Part shown: piece after piece, positions 34,276 through 43,630 of the stretch
Numbering within the stretch: the first letter of the stretch is position 1
Layout: every line of letters starts with the position of its first letter
NCBI GenBank assembly: GCA_024402665.1
Contig: JAKSTI010000007.1
Coordinates: forward strand, 1 to 64,000
DNA: 64,000 bases
Source of the DNA: Treponema sp.
GTDB taxonomy: Bacteria; Spirochaetota; Spirochaetia; Treponematales; Treponemataceae
Reading direction: 5' to 3'
Position numbers and translations under genes: made by a program
Notes under the pieces: generated by a model
Told to the model about the DNA's origin: nothing
Database searches by the model: none
Seen by the model: only the letters and a program-made list of their open reading frames with translations

Positions 34276-36102
34276 ATGAACGCTAACGAACTTCGCTCAA
34301 AATATATTGAGTTTTTTAAATCAAAAAATCATGTTGAAATTTCTGGACAGTCTTTAATTCCAGAAAATGATCCTTCAGTTTTATTTACAACTGCCGGAAT
34401 GCACCCTTTAGTTCCATATTTGCTTGGTGAAAAACATCCTGCTGGAACTCGCCTTACAGACTATCAGAAATGTGTCCGCACTGGTGATATTGATGAAGTA
34501 GGTGACCCATCTCACTTAACTTGTTTTGAAATGCTTGGAAACTGGTCTTTAGGAGACTATTTCAAGAAGGAATCAATTTCTTTCTCTTACGAATTCCTTA
34601 CATCAAAAGACTGGCTTGCATTGGATCCACGTAAAATCTCTGTAACTGTATTTGCTGGTGACGAAAATGCTCCTCGTGATGAAGAAGCTGCAGAAGTTTG
34701 GAAATCAGTTGGTATGCCAGAAGATAAAATTGCATATCTTCCTGCAAGCGATAACTGGTGGGCTGCTGGTCCAACTGGTCCTTGTGGTCCTGATACAGAA
34801 ATTTTCTACTGGGTTGGAGAAGGTCTTCCACCTGTAGGTTCAAATAAAGGTACAGATTCTGCAAACTGGATGGAAATCTGGAACAACGTATTTATGCAGT
34901 TCAACCGCGTAGATGAAAAAACTTTGGTTCCACTTCCAAAACAGAATGTAGATACAGGTATGGGTCTTGAAAGAACTAACTGTATTCTTCAGGGAAAAAC
35001 ATCTGTTTATCTTACAGAAGTTTTCCAGCCAATCATTAAGACTATTGAAGGTCTTTCTAACTATACATATGGTACAGACGAAGAAAAAGATAAGTCAGTT
35101 CGTATTATTGCTGACCACTCTCGTTCTTCTGTATTCATTCTTGGTGACCAGAAAGGTGTTACTCCAGACCGTGTTGGTGCTGGTTATGTTCTCCGTCGTT
35201 TAATTCGTCGTGCAGTTCGTCACGGAATGAAACTTGGAATCGAAAAAGACTTTATGGCAGAAGTTGCACAGGTTGTAATTGCTAACTTCAAAAATGCATA
35301 TCCAGAATTGGAACAGAATGCAGAAAAAGTTTGCAAAGAACTTACTGCAGAAGAAGCAAAATTCCGCCAGACTCTTAAGAAGGGTGAAGCTGAATTCCAG
35401 AAAATGCTTCCAAACTTAATGAAAAATCCTAAAAAGATTATTTCAGGAAAAGTTGCATATAATCTTTATGAAACATACGGATATCCTTTGGAACTTACAC
35501 AGGAACTTGGAGCTGAAAACGGCTTTACAGTTGATGTAGAAGGCTTCAAGGAAGCTGAAAGAAAACACCAGGAAGCTTCAAAAACTGCAGAAGCAGGAAA
35601 AGCAAAAGGTGGTCTTACAGAACAGTCTGATGTAACTACAAAATACCACACTGCTACACACTTGTTGCAGCAGGCTCTTGTTAACGTTCTTGGTAATCAG
35701 GTTGCACAGAAAGGTTCTAACATTACAAATGAACGTATGCGCTTTGACTTTACTTTTGAACGTCCAATGACTCCAGAAGAAATCAAACAGGTTGAAGCAA
35801 TTGTAAACGAAAAAATTAAGGAAGACTTGCCAGTTACTATGGAAGTTATGCCATTGGCAGATGCTCAGGCTGCAGGTGCCCGTGCTTTGTTTACAAATAA
35901 ATATGGCGAAGATGTTAAGGTTTACACAATTGGTCGCGATGTAAAGAACGACTGGTTCTCTAAAGAAGTTTGTGGTGGACCACACGTTCAGCATACACTT
36001 CAGATTGGTGACTTCAAAATTGAAAAGGAACAGTCATCTTCTGCAGGTGTTCGCCGTATTCGTGCTACAATTAGTGGTGGACTTCCGTTGGATAAGAACT
36101 AA
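34276..36102 (+). CDS. alaS: Alanyl-tRNA synthetase, short spirochaete form
   Basis: 608 residues against about 875 in E. coli. The catalytic class II core (FFKSKNHVEISGQSLIP, LFTTAGMHPLVPYLLGEKHPAG) and tRNA-recognition region are complete, and the editing domain keeps its zinc ligands: His458/His462 (HTATH) and Cys566/His570 (CGGPH). The protein stops right after the editing domain, so the C-Ala (DHH-like) domain is absent. Short forms like this are, to my knowledge, known in spirochaetes. It charges tRNA-Ala and can still clear Ser/Gly mischarging. Leaderless-type promoter; the stop codon lies in a hairpin. Confidence 0.95.
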   Translation: MNANELRSKYIEFFKSKNHVEISGQSLIPENDPSVLFTTAGMHPLVPYLLGEKHPAGTRLTDYQKCVRTGDIDEVGDPSHLTCFEMLGNWSLGDYFKKESISFSYEFLTSKDWLALDPRKISVTVFAGDENAPRDEEAAEVWKSVGMPEDKIAYLPASDNWWAAGPTGPCGPDTEIFYWVGEGLPPVGSNKGTDSANWMEIWNNVFMQFNRVDEKTLVPLPKQNVDTGMGLERTNCILQGKTSVYLTEVFQPIIKTIEGLSNYTYGTDEEKDKSVRIIADHSRSSVFILGDQKGVTPDRVGAGYVLRRLIRRAVRHGMKLGIEKDFMAEVAQVVIANFKNAYPELEQNAEKVCKELTAEEAKFRQTLKKGEAEFQKMLPNLMKNPKKIISGKVAYNLYETYGYPLELTQELGAENGFTVDVEGFKEAERKHQEASKTAEAGKAKGGLTEQSDVTTKYHTATHLLQQALVNVLGNQVAQKGSNITNERMRFDFTFERPMTPEEIKQVEAIVNEKIKEDLPVTMEVMPLADAQAAGARALFTNKYGEDVKVYTIGRDVKNDWFSKEVCGGPHVQHTLQIGDFKIEKEQSSSAGVRRIRATISGGLPLDKN

Positions 36103-36128
36103 CGAATCATCCTCGATGATTCGTTTTA
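36101..36128 (+). terminator. Stop-overlapping hairpin after alaS
   Basis: Perfect 10-bp arms (36101-36110 with 36116-36125) and a 5-nt loop, followed by TTT. The first arm starts inside the alaS stop codon. A weak T tract, but probably a terminator. Confidence 0.6.
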
Positions 36129-36186
36129 ACGTTCTTTTCGATTGGAAATCACTTGATAAGAAGTAACGAAAATAGACCTGAATAGT

Positions 36187-36226
36187 AAACGTTTTCTTAG
36201 AATGTAGGTGTTCTAAGTAACGTTTA
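36187..36226. repeat. Second inverted repeat between alaS and the parvulin gene
   Basis: AAACGTT...CTTAGAA, 8-nt loop, TTCTAAG..AACGTTT arms. With the stop hairpin and five TAACG or near-TAACG words it makes this spacer unusually repetitive. Confidence 0.5.
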
Positions 36227-36294
36227 TTAAATTGATGTTGTTATATATGTAAATAACATGGTTATTTATATTAATTCATAAGGAAATATAGAGT

Positions 36295-37380
36295 ATGAAA
36301 AAAATTGCTTTATCTTTATTAGTTTTACTTGCTACAGCAACATGTATGTTTGCTCAGTCAGATTTACAGATTCTTACATCTGTTAAATATAACAAACCTG
36401 AAAACATCACTGTAAAAATGTTGAAAGTTAGATGTGGTGTTTATGAAAAGCAGATGGGCAAGAAGCTTACTGTTGATGAAAGAAAAATGGTTTTGAACGC
36501 CCTTGTTGAAGAAAAACTTGTTCTTCAGGCAGCTGCTAAAGCAGGACTTTCAATTCCAGACAGTACAGTAGATCAGTATTTTGCACAGAATATGAGCCAG
36601 TCAGTAGGTGCTGTTGTTAGTGAAGCAGAACTTAATGATATGCTTAAAAAACAGCAGGGTATTACATTAGACCAGGCTTTACAACAGCAGGTTGGAATGA
36701 ACGTTGCTGAATATAAACTTTATCTTAAAAACCAGTTGATTGTTCAGCAGTATATTCTTACTCAGAAACAGGCTGACATTCAGAAACAGGTTGCAACTGA
36801 TGAAGAAATCAAAGCATTCTATGCAAGCAACAAAGCTCAGTTTGTATGGACTGATATGATGAAGGTTTTCCTTGTAATTGTACCAAAAGGTTCTGATACA
36901 AACGCTGCTAAAATGAAAGCTGCAGATATTAAAAATAAATATACTACAAAAGCTATGACAGAAGAACAGATTCTTGCTGCATCTACACAGCCTAATTCAG
37001 GTTATCAGTCAGGAAGTATGCTTGTTCCAGTTACAGCTGCAGCTGCAGAAAGTTTAGGTATACAGTTCAAGAAACTTCAGTCAATGTTTGATCAGAAAGC
37101 AGGTTATATTTCTGATATTGAAGAAACAGCAACTGACTTCAGATTTATGGTATCACTTGAAAAATACAATGCAAAAATGCTTGCAATCAGTGATATTTAT
37201 CAGCCAGGTACAAATGTAACAGTTTATGATGCAATTCGTTCAAACCTTACAGCACAGAAACAGATGCAGTATTTCCAGATTGCAGCTCAGGAAGTTGCTG
37301 ACAGTTTGAATAAACCTGAATATGTTGAACAGAAAAAAACTGGTGATGCATTAGATAAACTTCTTTCATGGGGAGACTAA
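36295..37380 (+). CDS. SurA/parvulin-like periplasmic chaperone-isomerase
   Basis: 361 residues. Cleavable signal (KKIALSLLVLLATATCMFA-Q). A SurA_N-like region (VDERKMVLNALVEEKLVLQAAAKAGL) is followed by a segment in parvulin position (EIKAFYASNKAQFVWTDMMKVFLVIV... to about residue 290), which lacks the usual clear parvulin histidines and may be inactive as an isomerase. It corresponds by position and style to the T. pallidum Tpn39b (TP1016) type protein, from memory. Likely role: outer-membrane protein folding in the periplasm. nusB starts immediately after its stop. Confidence 0.8.
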   Translation: MKKIALSLLVLLATATCMFAQSDLQILTSVKYNKPENITVKMLKVRCGVYEKQMGKKLTVDERKMVLNALVEEKLVLQAAAKAGLSIPDSTVDQYFAQNMSQSVGAVVSEAELNDMLKKQQGITLDQALQQQVGMNVAEYKLYLKNQLIVQQYILTQKQADIQKQVATDEEIKAFYASNKAQFVWTDMMKVFLVIVPKGSDTNAAKMKAADIKNKYTTKAMTEEQILAASTQPNSGYQSGSMLVPVTAAAAESLGIQFKKLQSMFDQKAGYISDIEETATDFRFMVSLEKYNAKMLAISDIYQPGTNVTVYDAIRSNLTAQKQMQYFQIAAQEVADSLNKPEYVEQKKTGDALDKLLSWGD

Positions 37381-37381
37381 G

Positions 37382-37840
37382 GTGTCACGAAGAAACGCTA
37401 GAATCCTTGCATTTCAGGCACTTTATTCATGGGATGTAAGTGGATCTTCTCTTGAAGATTTGCTTACATTCGAATGGACTAAAAAAGATGCCGCAGTTCA
37501 GACAGAAGAAGATGGAGCTTTAATTCCAGAAACTAAGTCTGATGAAAAAACTTTTGCAAGTCTTATTATTTCCGGAACATTTGAGCATATGGATGAAATC
37601 AACAAAATGATTGAATCTCATCTTTCTGCAACATGGACAATGGAAAGAATTAATAAGGTAACTCTTGCAATTTTAAGAACCAGCATCTATGAAATGCTTT
37701 TCCTTGCAGGAACACAAAAAGGTATTGTAATTGATGAAGCTGTAAATATTTCAAAAGATTACGGTACTGATGATTCCTATAAATTTATTAATGCAGTGCT
37801 TGATAAAATAGGAAATAATGAAAAAAATCCTGAAGCTTAA
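37382..37840 (+). CDS. nusB: Transcription antitermination factor NusB
   Basis: 152 residues with a GTG start one base after the previous stop; a GGGAG SD sequence lies in the end of the upstream gene. SRRNARILAFQALYSWDVSG and the C-terminal VDEAVNISKDYGTDDSYKFINAVLDKI are typical NusB signatures. It binds boxA RNA with NusE and acts in rRNA antitermination. Its end overlaps the next gene by 23 bases, so the parvulin-nusB-TPR genes form one operon. Confidence 0.95.
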   Translation: MSRRNARILAFQALYSWDVSGSSLEDLLTFEWTKKDAAVQTEEDGALIPETKSDEKTFASLIISGTFEHMDEINKMIESHLSATWTMERINKVTLAILRTSIYEMLFLAGTQKGIVIDEAVNISKDYGTDDSYKFINAVLDKIGNNEKNPEA

Positions 37841-39689
37841 AAGCCAAATTTTTTCAATTTTCATTCTCTTTATGATAATTGCTCTGTCTTCCTGTAAAAT
37901 GAAGGCGGAGCAAAAGTCGTTAACCAGCACTTTTGATGTTGTAGATTCTATGATTGTAGAAGGCGATTATAAAGGGGCTTTAAAGGAACTTAAAAAAGCC
38001 GAAAAAATGGCCTATGACAGTTGGTCTTATATTGGAATCTATAAACGCTATTCAAAAATGGGCGAAGATAAAAAAAGTGAAAAACTTATAAAAAAAGCCC
38101 TTAAAAAAAATCCGAAAAATCAGGAATTGCTTGCTGTTTATGTAAATTTTTTGCTTCGTCATGGAAGGGTAGATGAAGGTGCTAAAAAAGCAGAAGATTT
38201 GCGTGGCGGAAGATATGGCTCTTTGTATTCAGAAGCGGTTTTAAAAATTGAACGAAGAACTCACTCTCCTGTAGAGGAACCTGAATATTATAAAGATCCA
38301 AAATTTTATGAAATTTATCTGGATGCTTATAAAAGCAGCTATAATCCAATCTGGATCAGAAACTGTGCAATTTATAATCTTTGGAATGGCTATTATGAAA
38401 ACGCTGCTTCATTAAATCCGGTTCATTATGCAGATGCAAACGATGCTTATTTCTGGGCTCAGGTTTTATTTGACGGCTCCCGTTTTTATGAAGCTGCAGA
38501 AGCAATTGATGTTTCAAGAATTTATCTTTCAACAAAACCCTTGTTGAATTCCGCAAAGGCAAAACAGCCTACTGAAATCCAGCTTTCTTCTCTGGAATCT
38601 GATGCTTACATTGCAGTTGCTGAATTAGATAAGGCAGATGAAGCAAGACAGAATGTAATCAATCAGCTTCAGGATATTCAGTATATTTCCAATGATGAAG
38701 AAGCTTTGTTAAAAACTTTAACTACAAACAGTGCAATTTATGCTTTTGATAAAAACAAGGATGCTTCTGCAGTAACAATCCTTTCTTATATTGTTGACCG
38801 CTGGCCTTCTTATGTAGAAGGGCTTTCTTTATATGCAGATTATGCTTATGAATCAAACCAGATGAGGGAAGAGGATTCAGAAATTAAAGCATTAAGGGAA
38901 CTTGGTCTTGCTACTCTTGAAATGGAACGTTATGACAGCAGACAGAAAATCCCATTACAAAAGGCAGTTGAAAAAATTGATGCCGCTTTGGAGAAAGAAA
39001 GAAATCCATTCCTTTCAATCATTAAGCTGAACTTAAAATACAAGATGGATCCTGTTTATGATGTAAAGCAGCGCAACGGGGATCTTTGGAAAATGCTTGA
39101 AGATAATTATTCCGAAGAAGAAAAATTTAATGCGCTGCTGGCCGAATTTGCTTTCAGTTACTTGTTACGAACCGGTCAGTTTGATGATGCATTTGAACTT
39201 TTTTATAAACACATTATGACCACATATCATTTTAGTCTTGATGAAGATTTCTGGGTTCAGATTGTACAGCATCTGCCCGAGTTCGATTCAAAGATGTGTG
39301 AATTTGCTGCAATTTTTGCGGCTAAAAAAGATGTTTATGATGAAACAATCCGTATTAATGAATATTGTGTTTATGAAAGCGGCGGCCTTTTATTTGGTGG
39401 CATGATTTCGCCTTATGTTTCAAATCAGACTTGTATGAATCTTGCAGATATTTATTATTCAATTGGTAAAAAAGATAAGTCAATTGATTTGTATGTAAAG
39501 ACTGCTGAGCGGGAAACAAATGATTATATCCGTTCAGAGATTTATTATAGAGTTGCTGCAGTTTATGAAGCAACCGGGGACATAAAAAATGCATTGCGCA
39601 GCGCAGATTATGCTTTATCAATCTACCCGGGCAATGCACGTGCTCAATTATTGAAATCTAGACATTCATCTATTCGATTACAGCAATAA
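37818..39689 (+). CDS. TPR-repeat lipoprotein
   Basis: 623 residues. Lipobox MIIALSS-C at residue 26. Helical tetratricopeptide-like repeats at the start ([69 protein letters not shown]) and the end ([60 protein letters not shown]). It is probably an outer-membrane or periplasmic scaffold; partner unknown. It overlaps nusB by 23 bases upstream and the convergent groES by 20 bases downstream. Confidence 0.82.
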   Translation: MKKILKLKSQIFSIFILFMIIALSSCKMKAEQKSLTSTFDVVDSMIVEGDYKGALKELKKAEKMAYDSWSYIGIYKRYSKMGEDKKSEKLIKKALKKNPKNQELLAVYVNFLLRHGRVDEGAKKAEDLRGGRYGSLYSEAVLKIERRTHSPVEEPEYYKDPKFYEIYLDAYKSSYNPIWIRNCAIYNLWNGYYENAASLNPVHYADANDAYFWAQVLFDGSRFYEAAEAIDVSRIYLSTKPLLNSAKAKQPTEIQLSSLESDAYIAVAELDKADEARQNVINQLQDIQYISNDEEALLKTLTTNSAIYAFDKNKDASAVTILSYIVDRWPSYVEGLSLYADYAYESNQMREEDSEIKALRELGLATLEMERYDSRQKIPLQKAVEKIDAALEKERNPFLSIIKLNLKYKMDPVYDVKQRNGDLWKMLEDNYSEEEKFNALLAEFAFSYLLRTGQFDDAFELFYKHIMTTYHFSLDEDFWVQIVQHLPEFDSKMCEFAAIFAAKKDVYDETIRINEYCVYESGGLLFGGMISPYVSNQTCMNLADIYYSIGKKDKSIDLYVKTAERETNDYIRSEIYYRVAAVYEATGDIKNALRSADYALSIYPGNARAQLLKSRHSSIRLQQ

Positions 39690-39942
39690 TATCACTCATT
39701 TTCAAAATAAGATGATCTTCACCATCAATTTTAATCTGAGTTCCAGCGTATTTATCATACATAATTCTTTCGCCAGGTTTTACAGTAATCTTTTCTTTAT
39801 CAGTACCAGGTCCTACTGCAATTACAGTTGCAGTCTGTGTTTTTTCCTGTGCTGCTTCTGGAATGATGATTCCACTTGTTGTTTTAGTTTCAGCTTTGTC
39901 ATTTTTAACAAGAACTCTGTCTGCTAAAGGTTTGATTTTCAT
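39670..39942 (-). CDS. groES: Co-chaperonin GroES
   Basis: 90 residues. [42 protein letters not shown] includes the mobile loop that contacts GroEL, and ends with [16 protein letters not shown] and [13 protein letters not shown]. It caps the GroEL cage. groEL is not adjacent, as I recall for T. pallidum. No CIRCE element (TTAGCACTC-N9-GAGTGCTAA) precedes it; a 9-bp inverted repeat AAAAGATTT/AAATCTTTT lies at 39978-40014. GAGGA SD sequence. Confidence 0.96.
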   Translation of the reverse strand: MKIKPLADRVLVKNDKAETKTTSGIIIPEAAQEKTQTATVIAVGPGTDKEKITVKPGERIMYDKYAGTQIKIDGEDHLILKMSDIIAVIE

Positions 39943-39977
39943 AATATATCCTCGTTTAAAAATTAAATTTTATCTTT

Positions 39978-40014
39978 AAAAGATTTCTCTACTAATATAA
40001 GAAAAAAATCTTTT
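39978..40014. promoter_or_regulatory. Inverted repeat upstream of groES
   Basis: AAAAGATTT (39978-39986) and AAATCTTTT (40006-40014), 19 bases apart, between lemA-like and groES on the minus strand. It could be a weak lemA terminator or an operator; the sequence alone does not decide. Confidence 0.3.
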
Positions 40015-40019
40015 ATCGT

Positions 40020-40586
40020 CTAGTAAAAAAATAAAGGTGTGTTGCCATTAATTTTAGCAGTTATCATTTCTGGGAAAGCGGCAATGGTATCATTATAAAT
40101 CTGAACCCTTTTATTAAAATCTTCCCGTTTGTCTTTAATATTTTCTGCAAGTGTACGGAATTCTTTTTCCAGCTTTGAATATTCAGGGCTGTTTTTGATA
40201 ACTGAATAATTATTTGCAGCAGAAAAAACTTTATTTAATTGTTCTTCAAATGCATCCTGTGCAGCTTTATGACCGGTAAAAGTATCTTCGTTTAAATAAT
40301 GTTTTTTATATGATTCGCAGTCAGCCTTTGCAACCTTCCAGAGGTTATTTAATTCATCGCATTCTTTTTTAATCTGGCTGTCTCTTACAGAATGAAGCAG
40401 ATTCATCAGCTGTGGAGTAATATCAGAGCGTCTTCTGTAATATTCAGAAAGAGTAGTCCATTCTTTATAAATGTTATCCTGTTTTTCATTAATTTTTGTA
40501 AGCTGGGAAGAATATAATCCCAGTGCACCAAGGCAGATTAATCCTACAATGAAAAGAAAAATTGTAAACTTAGTTCGCTTTTTCAT
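40020..40586 (-). CDS. LemA family protein
   Basis: 188 residues from the ATG at 40586, chosen because it has a GAGGAAA SD sequence and begins the membrane anchor MKKRTKFTIFLFIVGLICLGALGL. The LemA pattern follows: YYRRRSDITPQLMNLLHSVR, a coiled helical middle, and FNKRVQIYNDTIAAFPEM, close to the usual YN..I..FP signature. The family is membrane-anchored by an N-terminal helix with a helical domain outside; its function is poorly known. The usual C-terminal partner genes (Tpm-phosphatase type) are not adjacent. Confidence 0.85.
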   Translation of the reverse strand: MKKRTKFTIFLFIVGLICLGALGLYSSQLTKINEKQDNIYKEWTTLSEYYRRRSDITPQLMNLLHSVRDSQIKKECDELNNLWKVAKADCESYKKHYLNEDTFTGHKAAQDAFEEQLNKVFSAANNYSVIKNSPEYSKLEKEFRTLAENIKDKREDFNKRVQIYNDTIAAFPEMITAKINGNTPLFFY

Positions 40587-40650
40587 GATTGTTTCCTCTA
40601 TATATAAAAATATAATATGAAAAATGTTCAATGTAAACTTCTTATTAAAA

Positions 40651-40866
40651 TTTTGCCCTCCCTCTTATGAAGCAGAAAATATTTATTATCTTATGAAAAT
40701 ACTACCAGTCAGCCAGTAACTGTCAAAACCGCTAGCTAGCGTCGCTACATTGTAGAGCGGCAAGGAAACTATCTTTCCGCTCTACAAAAGTTTTTGACAG
40801 TCACTGTCTTCCTTCTCGTATTTTCATAACATGAATTTTTATAGGCTTCATAAGAGGGGGGCAAAA
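40651..40866. repeat. 216-bp nested palindromic element (MITE-like)
   Basis: In the only gene-free stretch above 300 bases (40587-40961). Terminal inverted repeats of 22-23 bp (40651-40673 with 40845-40866, one bulged T) enclose further nested arms: TTATGAAAATAC (40691-40702) with 40818-40829; CAGT-A-ACTGTCAAAA (40714-40728) with 40792-40806; TGTAGAGCGG (40751-40760) with 40777-40786; and a 12-bp palindrome CGCTAGCTAGCG (40730-40741). The whole can fold into one long branched hairpin on either strand. No ORF is inside, and target-site duplications are not clear. It resembles a non-autonomous inverted-repeat element or a long structured RNA. Outside it, I see only promoter-like AT-rich sequence before the PFK gene. 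Confidence 0.7.
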
Positions 40867-40961
40867 ATAAATTTGAGTTGCTACTTTACCTTTTTTCTTA
40901 TAAATATTATTGTATATCGAACTAATTTTAAATTTACAGTCTTTTCAAGAGGTATAAAAAT

Positions 40962-42374
40962 ATGAAGAGTGAAGAAAAATTCGATTTTACAATTGAATCT
41001 TTGGGACCTTGTACAATCCAGTCTCCTATCAAACTTGCAACAGCACACGGATTATACACAGCAAATTATGTACGTGATGATTCATACATTATTCACAACA
41101 TCAACGTATATGATAAATCAGAACCAGTAGTTCTTGATTCATCAAACTTAATTGAAAAAGCTGGACCTCGTGAAAAGATTTATTTTGATCCATCTCACGC
41201 TAAAGCAGGTATTTGTACTTGTGGTGGTCTTTGTCCTGGTTTGAACGACGTAATTCGTGCAATCGTTCGTTGTTTGAACACACGTTATGGTGTAAAAACT
41301 ATTAAAGGTTATCAGTTTGGTTTCCGTGGATTCTTTGCTGATTCTGGCTATGAACCAATTGAACTTGACCGTTACTTAATTGATGAAATCCACAAGATTG
41401 GTGGTACATACCTTGGAACAAGCCGTGGTGGCGGACAGCGTGTAGAAGAAATCGTTGACTGTCTTGAAAGAGATGGAATCAACATGTTGTTCATCATTGG
41501 TGGAGACGGAACTCAGCGTGGTTCTTATGACATCGCTTGTGAAGTTGAAAAACGCGGTTTTAAATGTGCAGTAGTTGGTGTTCCAAAAACTGTTGATAAT
41601 GACCTTATGTTTATTGACCGTTCATTCGGTTTTGAAACAGCTGTTCAGCGTGCTAAAGAAACAGTCGCTGCTGTTCACATGGAAGCTGCTTCTCAGATCA
41701 ATGGTATTGGTCTTGTAAAATTAATGGGACGTGAAGCTGGATTTATTGCCGCTGCTGCTGCTCTTTCAAGCCATGAAACAAACTTCTGTTTAATTCCTGA
41801 AGTTCCTTTTGAAATGGAAGGAGATACTGGTTTCTTAGCTTGTCTTGAACGCCGTCTTGCAAAACGTGGTCATGCAGTAATCGTTGTATCTGAAGGTGCT
41901 GGTCAGGATTTACTTGAAACTACAGGTGCTACAGATGCTTCTGGAAACAAAAAACTTTCTGATATCGGTGTATTCTTGAAATCTGAAATTGAAAAATACT
42001 TCAAAGAAAAGAACATTGAAATCAACTTGAAATATATCGATCCTTCTTATCAGGTTCGCGCAAGTGTAACAACTGCTTCTGACTCTGTTTATTGTGAACG
42101 TCTTGGAAATAACGCTGTACACGCTGCAATGGCTGGTAAAACTAAACTTGTAATTGGTCTTGTTCACGATAGATTCGTACACTTGCCAATTAAAGCTGTT
42201 ACTGCTCATCGTAATGCTGTTGATCCAGAAGGTTCATTCTGGAGAGATGCACTTGATGCAACTGGTCAGCCAATTCTTATGGTAAAAGATGTAAAATCAG
42301 CTCAGGCTAAAATGGCTGCTGCAGTAGCTGGTGCTAAATCTAAACCAAGTGAACAGGGAAAGAACAAAAAATAA
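40962..42374 (+). CDS. pfkA: 6-phosphofructokinase, plant/trypanosome-type
   Basis: 470 residues. Long N-terminal region of about 80 residues, then [48 protein letters not shown] and VPKTVDNDL. In this superfamily Gly at the fourth place of GGDG (Gly183) goes with ATP, whereas PPi enzymes have GGDD; the Lys in PKTVDND (Lys209) is shared with PPi-type and with the ATP-using plant and trypanosome enzymes. The combination and length point to the latter ATP-dependent clade; PPi use cannot be excluded. It catalyses the committed glycolytic step. AGAGG SD sequence; terminator downstream. Confidence 0.9.
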   Translation: MKSEEKFDFTIESLGPCTIQSPIKLATAHGLYTANYVRDDSYIIHNINVYDKSEPVVLDSSNLIEKAGPREKIYFDPSHAKAGICTCGGLCPGLNDVIRAIVRCLNTRYGVKTIKGYQFGFRGFFADSGYEPIELDRYLIDEIHKIGGTYLGTSRGGGQRVEEIVDCLERDGINMLFIIGGDGTQRGSYDIACEVEKRGFKCAVVGVPKTVDNDLMFIDRSFGFETAVQRAKETVAAVHMEAASQINGIGLVKLMGREAGFIAAAAALSSHETNFCLIPEVPFEMEGDTGFLACLERRLAKRGHAVIVVSEGAGQDLLETTGATDASGNKKLSDIGVFLKSEIEKYFKEKNIEINLKYIDPSYQVRASVTTASDSVYCERLGNNAVHAAMAGKTKLVIGLVHDRFVHLPIKAVTAHRNAVDPEGSFWRDALDATGQPILMVKDVKSAQAKMAAAVAGAKSKPSEQGKNKK

Positions 42375-42404
42375 AATAGAATTGTTACATTATGAAAGAG
42401 AAAT

Positions 42405-42416
42405 CTAGTATACTAG
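42405..42416. promoter_or_regulatory. 12-bp palindrome, possible operator
   Basis: CTAGTATACTAG, a perfect palindrome overlapping a possible -10 box (TAGTAT; TTGTTA at 42382-42387 as -35, 18-bp spacer) between PFK and the xylan genes. Operator role is inferred. Confidence 0.35.
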
Positions 42417-42440
42417 TATAACAATTTGATTTATAATAAG

Positions 42441-42476
42441 CGCAGTAATTCAAAATGGATTACTGCGTTTTTTTTT
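42441..42476 (+). terminator. Terminator between PFK and GH8
   Basis: A 9-11 bp stem (CGCAGTAAT / ATTACTGCG) and nine Ts, ending a few bases before the GH8 SD sequence. If the GH8 promoter is upstream, this could act as an attenuator. Confidence 0.88.
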
Positions 42477-42496
42477 ACCAGAAAGGAGGCCAGATT

Positions 42497-43600
42497 ATGC
42501 AAAGCTTATTGGAACAGTACGGATATTCAAAATTTGATATTGAAAACAAAGTTATAGAATGCTGGAACACAATTTTTGATCAGACAAATAAGGAACATTT
42601 TTATTTTGATTCTGAAGATAATACAGGCTATATGGAAGATACAGGAAATGATGATGCCAGAACAGAAGGTATGTCTTACGGAATGATGATGGCTCTTCAG
42701 ATGGATAGAAAAGATATTTTTGACCGACTCTGGAAATGGACAAAAAAATATATGTATCTTACAGAAGGTCCTTTTGCAGGTTATTTCTGCTGGCATAATT
42801 ATACTGATGGAAAGAAAAAAGAAGATTCAGGTCCTGCTCCTGATGGTGAAGAATATTTTGCAATGGCTTTATTCCTGGCTGCAAAACGATGGGGTAATGG
42901 AGAAGGGATTTTTAATTATACAGAAGAAGCCCGTGCAATTTTAAGAACTGCAATCCATAGTGATCAGAAAATGTGGTTTGAAGAAAATCATCACATTAGA
43001 TTTGTACCAAATTGTCCTTTCTCTGATCCTTCATATCATCTTCCTCATTTTTACGAAGTTTTTGCTGAATGTGCAGATGAAGGCGACAGAGATTTCTGGA
43101 AAAAAGCTGCTGAAGCAAGTAGAAAATATATTGTAAAATCTTGTCATCCAGAAACTGGTCTTGCTGCTGAATATGCAGATGATGATGGAAAACCTTTACC
43201 AAAAGAACAGCATGGAACTTTCTTTAGTGATGCATATCGTGTTGCCGCAAATATTGCAGTAGATTCTTTGTGGTACGGAATTAAACCAGAACTTTCAAAG
43301 ATTGCGGAAAATATGATTATGTTCTTTGATGGAAAAAAGGTTGAAGAATTAAAAGATTATTCAATTGATGGAAAGGCATATAAAAAGAATGCCCGTCATC
43401 CGGTTGGACTTATTGCTACTGTTGCTGAAGTTGCAGTTGCTTTACGAGACTGTAAGGATGAAAAAGTTGTGGCTGCTGCAAAAAGAGCTGTTGACCGCTT
43501 GTGGAATACTCCAATGCGTGTGGGTCGCCGCCGTTATTATGATAATTGTCTCTACTTTTTTGCAATTCTTGCATTAAGTGGAAAATATAAAAATTACTAA
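42497..43600 (+). CDS. GH8 reducing-end xylose-releasing exo-oligoxylanase-like enzyme
   Basis: 367 residues from the ATG at 42497 (AAGGAGG SD sequence; the longer in-frame start runs into the terminator). (alpha/alpha)6 GH8 features: DDARTEGMSYGMMMALQMD with the proposed acid Glu57, PAPDGEEYFAMALFLAAKRW, and GTFFSDAYRVAANIAVD with the proposed base Asp245. Lack of a signal peptide and overall sequence match the Rex subgroup, which removes xylose from the reducing end of imported xylo-oligosaccharides. GH115 follows 30 bases later. Confidence 0.9.
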   Translation: MQSLLEQYGYSKFDIENKVIECWNTIFDQTNKEHFYFDSEDNTGYMEDTGNDDARTEGMSYGMMMALQMDRKDIFDRLWKWTKKYMYLTEGPFAGYFCWHNYTDGKKKEDSGPAPDGEEYFAMALFLAAKRWGNGEGIFNYTEEARAILRTAIHSDQKMWFEENHHIRFVPNCPFSDPSYHLPHFYEVFAECADEGDRDFWKKAAEASRKYIVKSCHPETGLAAEYADDDGKPLPKEQHGTFFSDAYRVAANIAVDSLWYGIKPELSKIAENMIMFFDGKKVEELKDYSIDGKAYKKNARHPVGLIATVAEVAVALRDCKDEKVVAAAKRAVDRLWNTPMRVGRRRYYDNCLYFFAILALSGKYKNY

Positions 43601-43630
43601 TTAATAAAGTTTGACTTTCTGGGGGAAAAT

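Noticed and set aside
39943..40019. CIRCE heat-shock operator before groES
   Set aside because: The TTAGCACTC/GAGTGCTAA arms are absent; only an unrelated AT-rich inverted repeat is present.
40620..40900. Target-site duplication around the palindromic element
   Set aside because: Flanks are A/T-rich and similar by chance; no exact direct repeat adjoins both ends, so transposition is not claimed as shown.
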